Positions 36,357 through 45,397 of a DNA stretch of 64,000 bases are shown here, in pieces. Origin of the DNA: Bacteroidia bacterium (GTDB lineage Bacteria; Bacteroidota; Bacteroidia; JADZBD01); contig JAGVMA010000050.1 of the NCBI GenBank assembly GCA_020054095.1, positions 18,475 through 82,474 on the forward strand, read 5' to 3'. Position 1 is the stretch's first letter; each line of letters opens with the position of its first letter. The translations under genes and the position numbers were made by a program. A model generated the notes under the pieces. It saw only the letters and a program-made list of their open reading frames with translations, had not been told where the DNA came from and searched no databases.

Positions 36357-37334
36357 ATGAAATACGCCCCAATCGTTTTATTTGTATATAACAGGCCTGA
36401 TCATACGCTTGAAACTTTGGTGGCACTTTCTAAAAACAATTTAGCCGACCAATCAGATCTATACATATTTGCCGATGGTCCAAGAGAGAACTGTACTATT
36501 GAAGACCAAAAAAAAATTGCTGACGTTAGAGAGATAATCAAAAGTAAAAACTGGTGTAAGAATGTAACAATTATTCAGAAAGCAGAAAGCCATGGAATAG
36601 GCAATATGGAAATTGATGGCATAACAGAAATTATTGAGAAGCAAGGAAAAATAATTGTGCTCGAAGATGATATTGTTACCTCAATTGGATTTTTAAAGTA
36701 CATGAACGATGCATTAAATATGTATGAAAACGAAGAGCGTGTTATGCATGTTTCGGGCTACATGTTTCCTGTAGAAAAAAAACTACCAAAAACATTTTTC
36801 TATAATTCCACCTCTTGTTGGGGCTGGGGAACATGGAAAAGAGAGTGGAAACATTTTAACGCAGATTCGAAATACTTATATGAAAAAATAAAAGCAAATG
36901 ATGGTATTGCAAAATTTACACTAAACAACACCGTTAAATACGATTTACTATTAGAGAACAATATAGCTATTGAAAAAAATGTGCAACTCTCGGTTTTTGA
37001 AAAAAGAAAACACAAGAACTGGAACTGGGATATTTGTTGGTATGCCAGTGTATTTTTGAAAAACGGACTTTGCCTTCACCCTCATCAGTCGTTGTGCAAA
37101 AATATCGGGCATGACGACTCCGGGATACACTGCTCAAAAGGCTGGTGGACAAAAATATATGCAAATCAAAAAACAGCAGATAACATTTCGATTGAAAAAA
37201 TTCCACTCATAGAGTCAATATTAGCCAGACAGCTAATGGAGAAATTTTACACACGGTTAGGAAAACCACCAATCGGAATAAAAATAAAAGAAAAAATAAA
37301 ATACGAGTTGAGTAAAATTTCATCTAAAAAATAA
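36357..37334 (+). CDS. family 2-like (GT-A) glycosyltransferase
   Basis: A 325-residue protein opening YAPIVLFVYNRPDHTLETLVAL, the usual start of a GT-A sugar transferase. The nucleotide-binding acidic motif is IVLEDDIVTS near 100, and CWGWGTWKREW near 155 is a conserved acceptor-side motif in this subgroup. No membrane segment is seen, so it works on the cytoplasmic face of the inner membrane. It is separated from the methyltransferase by 25 bases and from the next GT by 6. Confidence 0.82.
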   Translation: MKYAPIVLFVYNRPDHTLETLVALSKNNLADQSDLYIFADGPRENCTIEDQKKIADVREIIKSKNWCKNVTIIQKAESHGIGNMEIDGITEIIEKQGKIIVLEDDIVTSIGFLKYMNDALNMYENEERVMHVSGYMFPVEKKLPKTFFYNSTSCWGWGTWKREWKHFNADSKYLYEKIKANDGIAKFTLNNTVKYDLLLENNIAIEKNVQLSVFEKRKHKNWNWDICWYASVFLKNGLCLHPHQSLCKNIGHDDSGIHCSKGWWTKIYANQKTADNISIEKIPLIESILARQLMEKFYTRLGKPPIGIKIKEKIKYELSKISSKK

Positions 37335-37340
37335 TACTAT

Positions 37341-38636
37341 ATGCAACATGCGAAGTACAACATATTGCATATATCTACATTTGATAATGGTGGTGCGTGG
37401 ATTGCAACAAAGCGACTTCACTCGGCTCTTAAAAAAAGAGGTCATAACTCGAAAATAATTACCAAACTCAAAGGAATTAACGATAATGATGTGTTTCAAT
37501 ACAACCATTCCCTTTTTGAAAAAATCAAAGAGTCTATTCGCTTTCGTTTAAAAAATAAATTACGAAAACAGAAAATTTTAAGCGATTATAATTTTTTTAA
37601 TGAAACTGAACAAAGTACGCTTTATAAAACATCAAAAATTTTCAGTTCTGTAACATTTAAACCGGATGTTATAGTAGCACACTGGGTATCTCAATTTTTA
37701 AACTCAAAAAATATCTCTGAAATTTCTAACAAATTTAAAATACCAATAGTTTGGTACGCTCTCGATATGGCTCCTATCACAGGGGGATGCCACTATGCAT
37801 GGACATGCAAAGGATATGAAAAGGATTGTTACGAATGCCCCGCGTTATCAAACACAACACATATTGATTTGGCAAGTAAAAATTTGGTATTCAAAAAAAA
37901 ATATTTATCTGATAGCAATTTAACCATCGTTGCGAGCACTCCATGGCTACACAATCAAGTATTAAAAAGTAGCATATTTAAAAACACCAATAGCAAATGT
38001 ATTTTAATAGGAATTGACGAAAATATATTTAAGCCAAATCCACAGAAACATGAACTAAAGAAGAAAATGAATTTTGCTCCAGATAAAACAATCGCATTAA
38101 TCGGTGCGTCAAAATTAGCTGATAACAGAAAGGGATTAAGCAACATTGTATCAGCACTAAAAATGCTAACTGATAGAGAAAAAGGAAAATTACAGGTCAT
38201 TTTATTTGGAGAGCTTAATAAAGTGACAGAAGACGAACTTAAAAAAATAAATATCAATTTTTTATCAATAGGAGTTTCGATGAACGAACAATCACTTGCA
38301 GAAATATATCAAGCCTCAGACTTTTTCATATCTGCATCGCTCGAAGATTCTGGACCTATGATGATAAATGAAGCGGTAATGTCTGGCTTGCCGGTAGTTA
38401 GCTTTGAAATGGGCATAGCACCTACACTTATCAAGCACAAAGACAATGGCTATTTAGCCGAGCTTGGAAACAACAACATCTTATCACATGGAATAAAATA
38501 TATCTTAAATTTGAACGAAACTGAACTTAAACAAATGTCAATTTCATCGAGAGAAATTGGCCTAAAAAATCTCAAACAAGTGGTACAAGCAGAAAAATTT
38601 GAATCAATTTTCAAAGAAATAACTACAAGAAAATGA
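37341..38636 (+). CDS. family 4 glycosyltransferase
   Basis: A 431-residue GT-B enzyme. The N-terminal ISTFDNGGAWIATKRLHSALKK is typical of GT4, and a Cys-rich insert GGCHYAWTCKGYEKDCYECP near 145-165 is characteristic of a GT4 subgroup in capsule loci. The C-terminal UDP/GDP-sugar site includes IALIGASKLADNRKG and SASLEDSGPMMINEAVMSGLPV (EX7E-like). The stop overlaps the next start (ATGA). Confidence 0.86.
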   Translation: MQHAKYNILHISTFDNGGAWIATKRLHSALKKRGHNSKIITKLKGINDNDVFQYNHSLFEKIKESIRFRLKNKLRKQKILSDYNFFNETEQSTLYKTSKIFSSVTFKPDVIVAHWVSQFLNSKNISEISNKFKIPIVWYALDMAPITGGCHYAWTCKGYEKDCYECPALSNTTHIDLASKNLVFKKKYLSDSNLTIVASTPWLHNQVLKSSIFKNTNSKCILIGIDENIFKPNPQKHELKKKMNFAPDKTIALIGASKLADNRKGLSNIVSALKMLTDREKGKLQVILFGELNKVTEDELKKININFLSIGVSMNEQSLAEIYQASDFFISASLEDSGPMMINEAVMSGLPVVSFEMGIAPTLIKHKDNGYLAELGNNNILSHGIKYILNLNETELKQMSISSREIGLKNLKQVVQAEKFESIFKEITTRK

Positions 38637-39514
38637 GCCTCATTGCATTATATATAATGGGAGAAAAAGGACTAATATCCCTAAAACATTTATTACAAAA
38701 TATAAAACCTGCTCAACTGGAATTTGTCATGTCGGCTCGCGACAAGGGAATGATAAATGATTTTTATGACGAAATAAAAAATGTATGTGTCGAAAATTCT
38801 GTAAAGTTTTATGATAAAAATGATTCATTCAAACAAGAAGCAGATTACGGAATTGCTATAGGATGGAAATGGTTAATCAAAAATGAGAAAAGTTTAATTG
38901 TTTTCCACGACTCTATATTACCGAGATATAGAGGTTATGCACCACTGGTGAGCTCACTCATAAATAATGAAAAGCAACTAGGTGTAACGGCAATAATTGC
39001 TACCGAAGAATATGACAAGGGTGATATAATTGCTCAATTAACCACTTCTATTACATATCCAATAAAAATTCAATATGCAATTGAGTTAGTTGCAAATTTG
39101 TACGCCAATTTATTAGTTAGTATTTTTCATAAAATTGCCGAAAACGGAACAATAGAAAAAATTAAACAAAACGAAAGTAACGCAAGCTATAGTATATGGC
39201 GAGACGAGGAAGATTATTATATTGACTGGAATAAAAGTGCAGAGTACATAAAAAGATTTGTTGATGCGGTTGGCTATCCATATAAAGGCGCTACAACAAA
39301 TTACGATGGTGAAACAGTAATAATAAACGACTGTGAGGTAGTTGAAGATATAAACTTTGAAATACGAGATGCCGGCAAAGTTTTTAAAATTATTGATGGT
39401 TGTCCGTATGTTATTTGTGAAGTTGGCATTTTAAAAATAAACAATGTCATTCGCTATAATAGCAAGGATCAAATATTTCCATTCAATAAAGTCAGAACAA
39501 GATTTCATAAGTAG
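38633..39514 (+). CDS. formyltransferase-fold protein, possible sugar N-formyltransferase
   Basis: A 293-residue protein with the 10-formyltetrahydrofolate transferase fold: FHDSILPRYRGYAPLVSSL (91-109), GVTAI (117-121) and EEYDKGDII (125-133). Family catalytic residues are Asn-x-His and a later Asp. His92 and Asp128 are present, but the Asn position is Val90. The partner gene downstream makes a 4-amino sugar, so N-formylation of a dTDP-4-amino-4,6-dideoxyhexose is the simplest role (inference). The missing Asn leaves activity open. It overlaps the previous gene by 4 bases and is 5 bases from the aminotransferase. Confidence 0.78.
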   Translation: MSLIALYIMGEKGLISLKHLLQNIKPAQLEFVMSARDKGMINDFYDEIKNVCVENSVKFYDKNDSFKQEADYGIAIGWKWLIKNEKSLIVFHDSILPRYRGYAPLVSSLINNEKQLGVTAIIATEEYDKGDIIAQLTTSITYPIKIQYAIELVANLYANLLVSIFHKIAENGTIEKIKQNESNASYSIWRDEEDYYIDWNKSAEYIKRFVDAVGYPYKGATTNYDGETVIINDCEVVEDINFEIRDAGKVFKIIDGCPYVICEVGILKINNVIRYNSKDQIFPFNKVRTRFHK

Positions 39515-39519
39515 CAAGT

Positions 39520-40650
39520 ATGAAAATACCTTTTAATAAACCACATTTATCTGGAAAAGAAACGGAATACATATTACAAGCTGTAAGTTCGGGAAAAATA
39601 TCGGGCGATGGTATTTTTTCAAAAAAGTGTCACGATTTTTTTGAAAAAAAATACGGCTTTAAGCGAGCACTTCTAACAACTTCCTGCACCGATGCAATGG
39701 AGATGATAGCAATATTGCTTGATGTACAATCTGGTGATGAAATCATCATGCCCTCGTTTACATTTGTTTCCACAGCCAATGCATTCGTACTAAGAGGAGC
39801 AACAATTGTTTTTGCAGATAGTAAAGAATATCATCCGAATATTGATGAAACTAAAGTTGAATCATTAATTACTCCTAAAACAAAAGCGATTGTTGCTGTT
39901 CACTATGCCGGAAATGCATGTGAAATGGATGAATTAAATAAAATTTGTAAAAAACATGGCATCTATTTAATCGAAGATGCAGCACAAGCAATTGAATCAT
40001 ATTATAAAGAAAAGCCATTGGGCAGCTTCGGATGCATGTCTGCATTTTCATTTCACGAAACCAAAAATATCATTTCGGGCGAAGGCGGTATGTTAGCAAT
40101 AAATGATACAAGATTTATTGAACGTGCAGAAATCGTAAGGGAAAAAGGTACTAACAGAACACAATTTTTCAGAGGCGAAGCATCAAAATACGAATGGGTC
40201 GATATCGGTTCGTCCTATCTCCCATCTGATATTATTTCTGCATTTTTATTCGCTCAGCTTGAAAACATAGAAAACATACATACTATAAGAAAAAAAATTT
40301 GGAGCTGTTATTACAACAATTTACTTCCGATGTCAACTGCTGGATTTTTAAAATTACCTCATATACCGGAATATTCAAGTAACAATGCACACATTTTTTA
40401 TCTCGTTTGTAAAAACAAAACCGACCGCGATAATTTGATAGAATATTTAAAAGAGAACGGAATTTGGGCTGTATTTCACTACCTACCACTTCATTTAAGT
40501 TCGTATTTTAAATACAAACACGATAACAGGCAATTATTAAATGCTGTTATGTTCAGTGAAACTATTATCCGGCTTCCACTGTTTCAAAGTATTTCAGAAG
40601 AAGAGCAAGATTACATTATCACTTGTATAAAAAAATATTTTGAGCAATGA
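39520..40650 (+). CDS. rffA: dTDP-4-amino-4,6-dideoxygalactose transaminase
   Basis: A 376-residue PLP-dependent aspartate-aminotransferase-fold (DegT/DnrJ/EryC1) enzyme, closest in motifs to RffA/WecE. It uses glutamate to aminate dTDP-4-keto-6-deoxyglucose. The start MKIPFNKPHLSGKE, the loop SCTDAMEM, IEDAAQAIES and the PLP lysine Lys182 in SFHETKN are all present. Other sugar aminotransferases of the same family are possible. No rmlA or rmlB gene is in the window, so the precursor must come from elsewhere. It overlaps the FkbM gene by 4 bases (ATGA). Confidence 0.9.
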   Translation: MKIPFNKPHLSGKETEYILQAVSSGKISGDGIFSKKCHDFFEKKYGFKRALLTTSCTDAMEMIAILLDVQSGDEIIMPSFTFVSTANAFVLRGATIVFADSKEYHPNIDETKVESLITPKTKAIVAVHYAGNACEMDELNKICKKHGIYLIEDAAQAIESYYKEKPLGSFGCMSAFSFHETKNIISGEGGMLAINDTRFIERAEIVREKGTNRTQFFRGEASKYEWVDIGSSYLPSDIISAFLFAQLENIENIHTIRKKIWSCYYNNLLPMSTAGFLKLPHIPEYSSNNAHIFYLVCKNKTDRDNLIEYLKENGIWAVFHYLPLHLSSYFKYKHDNRQLLNAVMFSETIIRLPLFQSISEEEQDYIITCIKKYFEQ

Positions 40651-41402
40651 GGATAGTTGAAATTATGTTTATTGAACTAAAGCGAAAATTATTCCCATTA
40701 AAATACAGTAGAGTGAAAAGTGGGGTAATAAAAAATTATTTGTGGCGGAATGGAGTAATGGACAATAGTTATGTATTAGGAGAATATGAACCAAGTACTA
40801 TTGAAATTTTGAAAAAAGCGATAAAAGAAGAATATACTTGTTACGATATAGGAGCAAACACCGGCTACATGTCACTTGTTTTATCAAAACTATGCGGTTC
40901 AACTGGTAAGGTATACACATTCGAGCCATTACCACAAAACCAAGTATTTATAAACGACCATTTAAAAGAAAATAACATAAGAAATACTGTTGCATTTGAC
41001 ATTGCACTATCTGATAAAGAAAGTATTCTACAATTTACCGACTCGGGTAATTATGTAGCAAATACATATATAAGCAATTCGCCAATATATGGTACAAGTA
41101 AAAAAATTGAAATTAAGTGCAGTTATATTGACAAATTAATTGATGAAAATAAGGTAGCACCTCCAGATTTCATTAAAATAGATGTTGAGGGTGCAGAATA
41201 TGATGTTTTAAAAGGCGCTACTGAAACAATAAAAAAATTTACACCCACTATATTTGTTGCCACTCATAATAATCACAATCCGGGTGTAAAAGAAAAGTGC
41301 CTCACGCTATTAGAATCATTAAATTACAACATCAAACTTATAAACTCTACACCAAATAAAGAAATGCAGGATTTTATTTGCACTCATGAACCACACAATT
41401 AA
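40647..41402 (+). CDS. FkbM-family methyltransferase
   Basis: A 251-residue SAM-dependent methyltransferase. YDIGANTGYMSLVLSKL (about 69-85) is motif I, VYTFEPLPQN follows, and PDFIKIDVEGAEYDVLKGA near 172-190 is the FkbM signature (KIDVEGxE). These enzymes O-methylate sugars in capsular polysaccharides and glycolipids. It is the second methyltransferase in the locus. The start overlaps rffA and its end overlaps the next GT by 17 bases. Confidence 0.88.
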   Translation: MRIVEIMFIELKRKLFPLKYSRVKSGVIKNYLWRNGVMDNSYVLGEYEPSTIEILKKAIKEEYTCYDIGANTGYMSLVLSKLCGSTGKVYTFEPLPQNQVFINDHLKENNIRNTVAFDIALSDKESILQFTDSGNYVANTYISNSPIYGTSKKIEIKCSYIDKLIDENKVAPPDFIKIDVEGAEYDVLKGATETIKKFTPTIFVATHNNHNPGVKEKCLTLLESLNYNIKLINSTPNKEMQDFICTHEPHN

Positions 41403-42318
41403 ATTCTCCATCATAACCCCATCTTTTAATCAAGGAAAATATATTGAGCGCACAATTCAATCGGTATTAAACCAAACTTACAATAACATTGAGTACATAA
41501 TTATTGATGGAGGAAGCACCGATGATAGCACTGAGGTAATTAAAAAATATGCATATAATCTTAAATACTGGGTATCGGAAAAAGACAATGGACAAACTGA
41601 CGCGATAAACAAAGGGCTAAAACATATTACTGGCGATGTACTTATCTGGCTTAACAGCGATGATTGGTTTGAGCCCGATGCCTTAGAAAAAGTTGTGGCA
41701 TGTTTTAATAAATACAAATCGGATGTGGTTTGTGGAAAAGCAAATTTACATTTTGACAAAAAAATAATCTGCAAACAAACATCGGGCGAAAATCTAAATT
41801 TAGAAAAAATAGTAAGTAGCGGACATATTATGCAACCGGCCACGTTTTTCAAATATGCAGCTATTAAAAAATATTTGCCGCTAAACAGCAAATTGCATTT
41901 TATGATGGATCATCACCTATGGCTGCAATACCTTATGGATAATGGAACTAAGCGAATAAATTACATTGAAAATACGGTAGCAAACGTAACTATGCATATT
42001 GCCGCAAAATCAGTAAACAAAATTAACATGTTCAGGCATGATAAAGGAGCGATATACCAATCGTTGTTCTTAAAACTTGGTCAGCAGTTATATTTTCCTG
42101 AAAAATACAGAACCGAAAATTTAACAATGAAAATTTATGGCTGTCAAGAAAAAATAAATTTCAAAAAAATAAATTTTGATTTACTTACCGAAAATTTGTT
42201 TTTCAGAAACGAACTTGGTGATCGCACAAAAATTGATTTCTCAATATTTTGGATACTACTGCAAAGATTTCCTCTTAAATTTATTGCGTATTGCATTAAT
42301 AAATCTGTTCGGAAATGA
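41386..42318 (+). CDS. family 2 glycosyltransferase
   Basis: A 310-residue GT-A enzyme with the classic opening FSIITPSFNQGKYIERTIQSV, the uridine-binding DGGSTDDSTEVI near 42-53 and the metal-binding NSDDWF near 92. The segment KDNGQTDAINKGL is strongly conserved in this GT2 group. It is cytosolic or peripheral. The last bases overlap the start of the next GT (ATGA). Confidence 0.9.
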   Translation: MNHTIKFSIITPSFNQGKYIERTIQSVLNQTYNNIEYIIIDGGSTDDSTEVIKKYAYNLKYWVSEKDNGQTDAINKGLKHITGDVLIWLNSDDWFEPDALEKVVACFNKYKSDVVCGKANLHFDKKIICKQTSGENLNLEKIVSSGHIMQPATFFKYAAIKKYLPLNSKLHFMMDHHLWLQYLMDNGTKRINYIENTVANVTMHIAAKSVNKINMFRHDKGAIYQSLFLKLGQQLYFPEKYRTENLTMKIYGCQEKINFKKINFDLLTENLFFRNELGDRTKIDFSIFWILLQRFPLKFIAYCINKSVRK

Positions 42319-43361
42319 AAGTTGTTCATGTTATAAACTCAATGATAGTTGGTGGAGCAGAGAAGCTACTGCACGATGTTATTATTGAATTTAACCGAAA
42401 AGGCATTGAACAGCACCTTGTTACATTGTATGGCAAAGGAGAATTATTTGACAAAATTTCGGGTATGGTAACGCATATTGATTTAAGTGTAACCCGATGG
42501 AATTTTTATTTTAAAGCACAACTTTTAAAGCGTTATTTGAAAAAAATAAAACCGGATATTGTTCACGCGCACTTATTTGAATCAATGATTGTATCGCGCC
42601 TTGCTTGTAAACGAAATTTCAAATTAGCATTTACATATCATGGAAGTCTTTACACCAAAGCATCTGCGGATTTTTCAAAAAAATGGCTCGCTGCGGACAA
42701 GTTCACGTATAATGATAGATACAAAACCATATTTGTTTCTAATGCCATAAAAGATGAGATATGCTGTAGTGTTCAGATAAAAAATAATTTTAAAGTAATT
42801 CCCAATTTTGCGGATAACTGTTTTAAGAATATTTACTCACAAAAAAACTCTGACGAGTTAAAAATAGTTTCGATAGGTAATTTGAGAGCACCAAAAAATC
42901 ACGAGTTCTCAGTAAAAGCGCTTGCAGAGTTAAATAACGCTAAAATATGTTTTGATATTTATGGCAATGGAAATAAAGAACAGGAAATAAATAGTATTGC
43001 TAAGGAAACAAATACAAAAATAAATATCAAAAAACAACAAGCCATCACACCTGAATTGTTGAATGAATATAATTTATACCTAATGCCCTCAACGCAAGAA
43101 GGAATGTCAGTAGCACTTATAGAAGCACTAAAAACAGGCATGCCCTGTGTGCTGAGCGATATTCCATCATTCAAAGAAACCGCAGGAGATGCAGCAAAAT
43201 ATTTTTCATTATCATCAACTGCTGAATTAAAAAAAATAATAGGCAGCATATTAGCCGACAAAAAAACTCTTGATGAAATGTCGAAACAATCAGTAAGAGT
43301 AGCTGAACGATATAGTATAGATAACCATGTAAACCAACTGCTTTCATTCTACCAATCATAA
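42315..43361 (+). CDS. family 4 glycosyltransferase
   Basis: A 348-residue GT-B enzyme: VVHVINSMIVGGAEKLLHDVI at the start, DIVHAHLFESMIVSRLA near 80, and the donor site ISIGNLRAPKNHEF plus PSTQEGMSVALIEALKTGMPCV near 257-275 (E-x7-E pattern). It is tightly packed between a GT2 gene and asnB, with a 4-base overlap before it and one base between its stop and the next start. Confidence 0.9.
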   Translation: MKVVHVINSMIVGGAEKLLHDVIIEFNRKGIEQHLVTLYGKGELFDKISGMVTHIDLSVTRWNFYFKAQLLKRYLKKIKPDIVHAHLFESMIVSRLACKRNFKLAFTYHGSLYTKASADFSKKWLAADKFTYNDRYKTIFVSNAIKDEICCSVQIKNNFKVIPNFADNCFKNIYSQKNSDELKIVSIGNLRAPKNHEFSVKALAELNNAKICFDIYGNGNKEQEINSIAKETNTKINIKKQQAITPELLNEYNLYLMPSTQEGMSVALIEALKTGMPCVLSDIPSFKETAGDAAKYFSLSSTAELKKIIGSILADKKTLDEMSKQSVRVAERYSIDNHVNQLLSFYQS

Positions 43362-43362
43362 T

Positions 43363-45240
43363 ATGTGTGGCATTGCAGGAACATACTCAATAAATAATAA
43401 ATTTTCTGATAGCGATATCAGAAAAATGACTCAACGGCTAAAACACCGCGGGCCGGATGCCGATGGTGTGTTCATATCTCAACATTGTAATTTAGGACAC
43501 ACACGATTAAGTATCATTGATTTATCAACCAATGCCAATCAGCCAATGACATCGGCATGTGGCAGATATGTAATTGTTTATAATGGTGAAGTTTATAATT
43601 ACAATGAAATTGCAAATGAATTAAAATATAAAACAGGTATAAATTTTACTACCAATTCTGATACTGAAATAATTTTAGAAGCATACTCGCATTATGGTGA
43701 TGACTTTATACACCGGCTAAATGGAATGTTTGCCATCGCAATATTCGATAAGGAAAAAAGAGAACTGAAAATATATAGAGACCGGCTTGGCATAAAACCC
43801 TTACATTATTATTTTGACGGAAAAAATTTTGCATTTGCTTCCGAAATAAAAGCGCTAAAAGAAATAAAAAGCATAGCGTTAAATATTAATTATAATTCAA
43901 TAGCTACATTTTTAAATATCGGGTTTGTGCCACAGCCAGAAAGCATTTACTCGGAAATAAAAAAGCTTGCACCGGGCAGTCTTTTAAAATTCGATGGCAA
44001 TTCATTGGAAATTAACAAGTACTGGAGTATTGAAGAAAAAGTTGAAAAAGAAATAATAACCGATGAGCGAAAAGCAATTGTTCTACTTAGCGACTTATTG
44101 GCAAGTTCGGTGCAATATCAATTAAAAAGCGATGTTCCGTTTGGAATATTTTTAAGTGGCGGCATTGACTCGAGTTTGGTGAGCGCATTAGCAAAACAAT
44201 TATCGGGCACTAAGATTAATACATTTTCAATTGGATTTGAAGAAGCGAAGTTTAATGAATCGGACTACGCAAAATCAGTTGCTAACCATTTAGGCACATT
44301 ACATCATGAGCTTATCGTTTCATATAAAAACGCTATCAATTTAATTGAAACCTATTTTGACACTTATGATGAGCCATTCGCAGATTCATCGGGCATTCCT
44401 ACATTACTTGTATCTAAACTTGCAAAGCAAAATGTTACAGTTACTCTCTCGGGCGAAGGTGGCGATGAACTATTTATGGGTTATGGCTTTTATAATTGGG
44501 CCGAACGATTAAATAATCCGGCAATTAAATTATTAAAAAAATCTTTGCGATACGGTTTTTCAAAAATGAGTAATCGTTTCCAACGAGCATCTCATTTGTT
44601 TGAAAACAACAAAAATCATTTTCACTCTCACATCTTCTCGCAAGAGCAATATTTTTTTTCTGAACGTGAAATAGCAGAACTGACTACCGATAAAATTTCA
44701 TTTAACACGGCAATATCAGGCCAAGAATATTATTTGTGCCAAAATAATCTAAAAAATAAATTCAGCAGAAAGCTTGACATTAAAGAGCTGCAAGCAATAT
44801 TTGACATAAATTATTATTTACCACAAAATCTACTCACCAAAGTTGATAGAGCAAGTATGCATTATGGCCTTGAAACGAGAGTTCCATATCTTGATCACCG
44901 AGTTGTTGAATGTGCAATTAATCTTGAACCTGATTTAAAAATAAAAAATGGAGTGCAAAAATATCTTTTAAAACAAATACTATATCAGTACATACCAGAA
45001 AAATATTTCGACCGGCCGAAACAAGGATTTTCTGTTCCATTAAGCAAATGGTTAAAATCAGATTTGAACTATCTAATAACCGACTACCTTAATGAAAAAG
45101 TGATTAGAAAACACAATGTAGTCCATCCCCAAAAAGTGCAAGAGCTGCTGAACGCATATAAAAACGGAAAAGACTATTTGTATAACCGAGTATGGCAGTT
45201 AATTGTATTGCACAAATGGTTAGAAAAGCATAATGGCTAA
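43363..45240 (+). CDS. asnB: asparagine synthase-type glutamine amidotransferase
   Basis: A 625-residue protein. Cys2 in MCGIAGTYS is the class-II glutaminase nucleophile, with RLSIID and YNGEVYNY in the N-terminal half. The synthetase domain has the PP-loop SGGIDSS at 265-271 and GEGGDELFMGYGFY near 368. It could make asparagine, but homologues inside O-antigen loci (WbpS type) are thought to amidate uronic acids of the glycan; the location favours this (inference). Its stop overlaps the start of the next GT by 8 bases. Confidence 0.88.
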   Translation: MCGIAGTYSINNKFSDSDIRKMTQRLKHRGPDADGVFISQHCNLGHTRLSIIDLSTNANQPMTSACGRYVIVYNGEVYNYNEIANELKYKTGINFTTNSDTEIILEAYSHYGDDFIHRLNGMFAIAIFDKEKRELKIYRDRLGIKPLHYYFDGKNFAFASEIKALKEIKSIALNINYNSIATFLNIGFVPQPESIYSEIKKLAPGSLLKFDGNSLEINKYWSIEEKVEKEIITDERKAIVLLSDLLASSVQYQLKSDVPFGIFLSGGIDSSLVSALAKQLSGTKINTFSIGFEEAKFNESDYAKSVANHLGTLHHELIVSYKNAINLIETYFDTYDEPFADSSGIPTLLVSKLAKQNVTVTLSGEGGDELFMGYGFYNWAERLNNPAIKLLKKSLRYGFSKMSNRFQRASHLFENNKNHFHSHIFSQEQYFFSEREIAELTTDKISFNTAISGQEYYLCQNNLKNKFSRKLDIKELQAIFDINYYLPQNLLTKVDRASMHYGLETRVPYLDHRVVECAINLEPDLKIKNGVQKYLLKQILYQYIPEKYFDRPKQGFSVPLSKWLKSDLNYLITDYLNEKVIRKHNVVHPQKVQELLNAYKNGKDYLYNRVWQLIVLHKWLEKHNG

Positions 45241-45397
45241 AAAAGCTCTTTATATATCTTATGATGGAATGACCGATCCTCTAGGTCAGTCGCAGGTGCT
45301 ACCTTATCTAATAAAACTCACTGAATACGGCCACCAATTTCACATCATTAGTTTTGAAAAGTCGGATTTGTTTACCGAAAAAAAAAAACAAAATTGA
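45233..45397 (+). CDS. GT4 glycosyltransferase, N-terminal fragment (frameshifted at A11)
   Basis: From the ATG at 45233 the sequence reads MAKKALYISYDGMTDPLGQS then QVLPYL, an N-terminal motif (DPLGQSQ) characteristic of one GT4 subgroup. After 54 residues it stops at TGA 45395-45397, just past a run of eleven A at 45378-45388. Removing one A joins it to the 45354-46406 frame as FTEKKNKIEKL, for a 390-residue enzyme. This fragment alone would be inactive. Confidence 0.75.
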   Translation: MAKKALYISYDGMTDPLGQSQVLPYLIKLTEYGHQFHIISFEKSDLFTEKKKQN

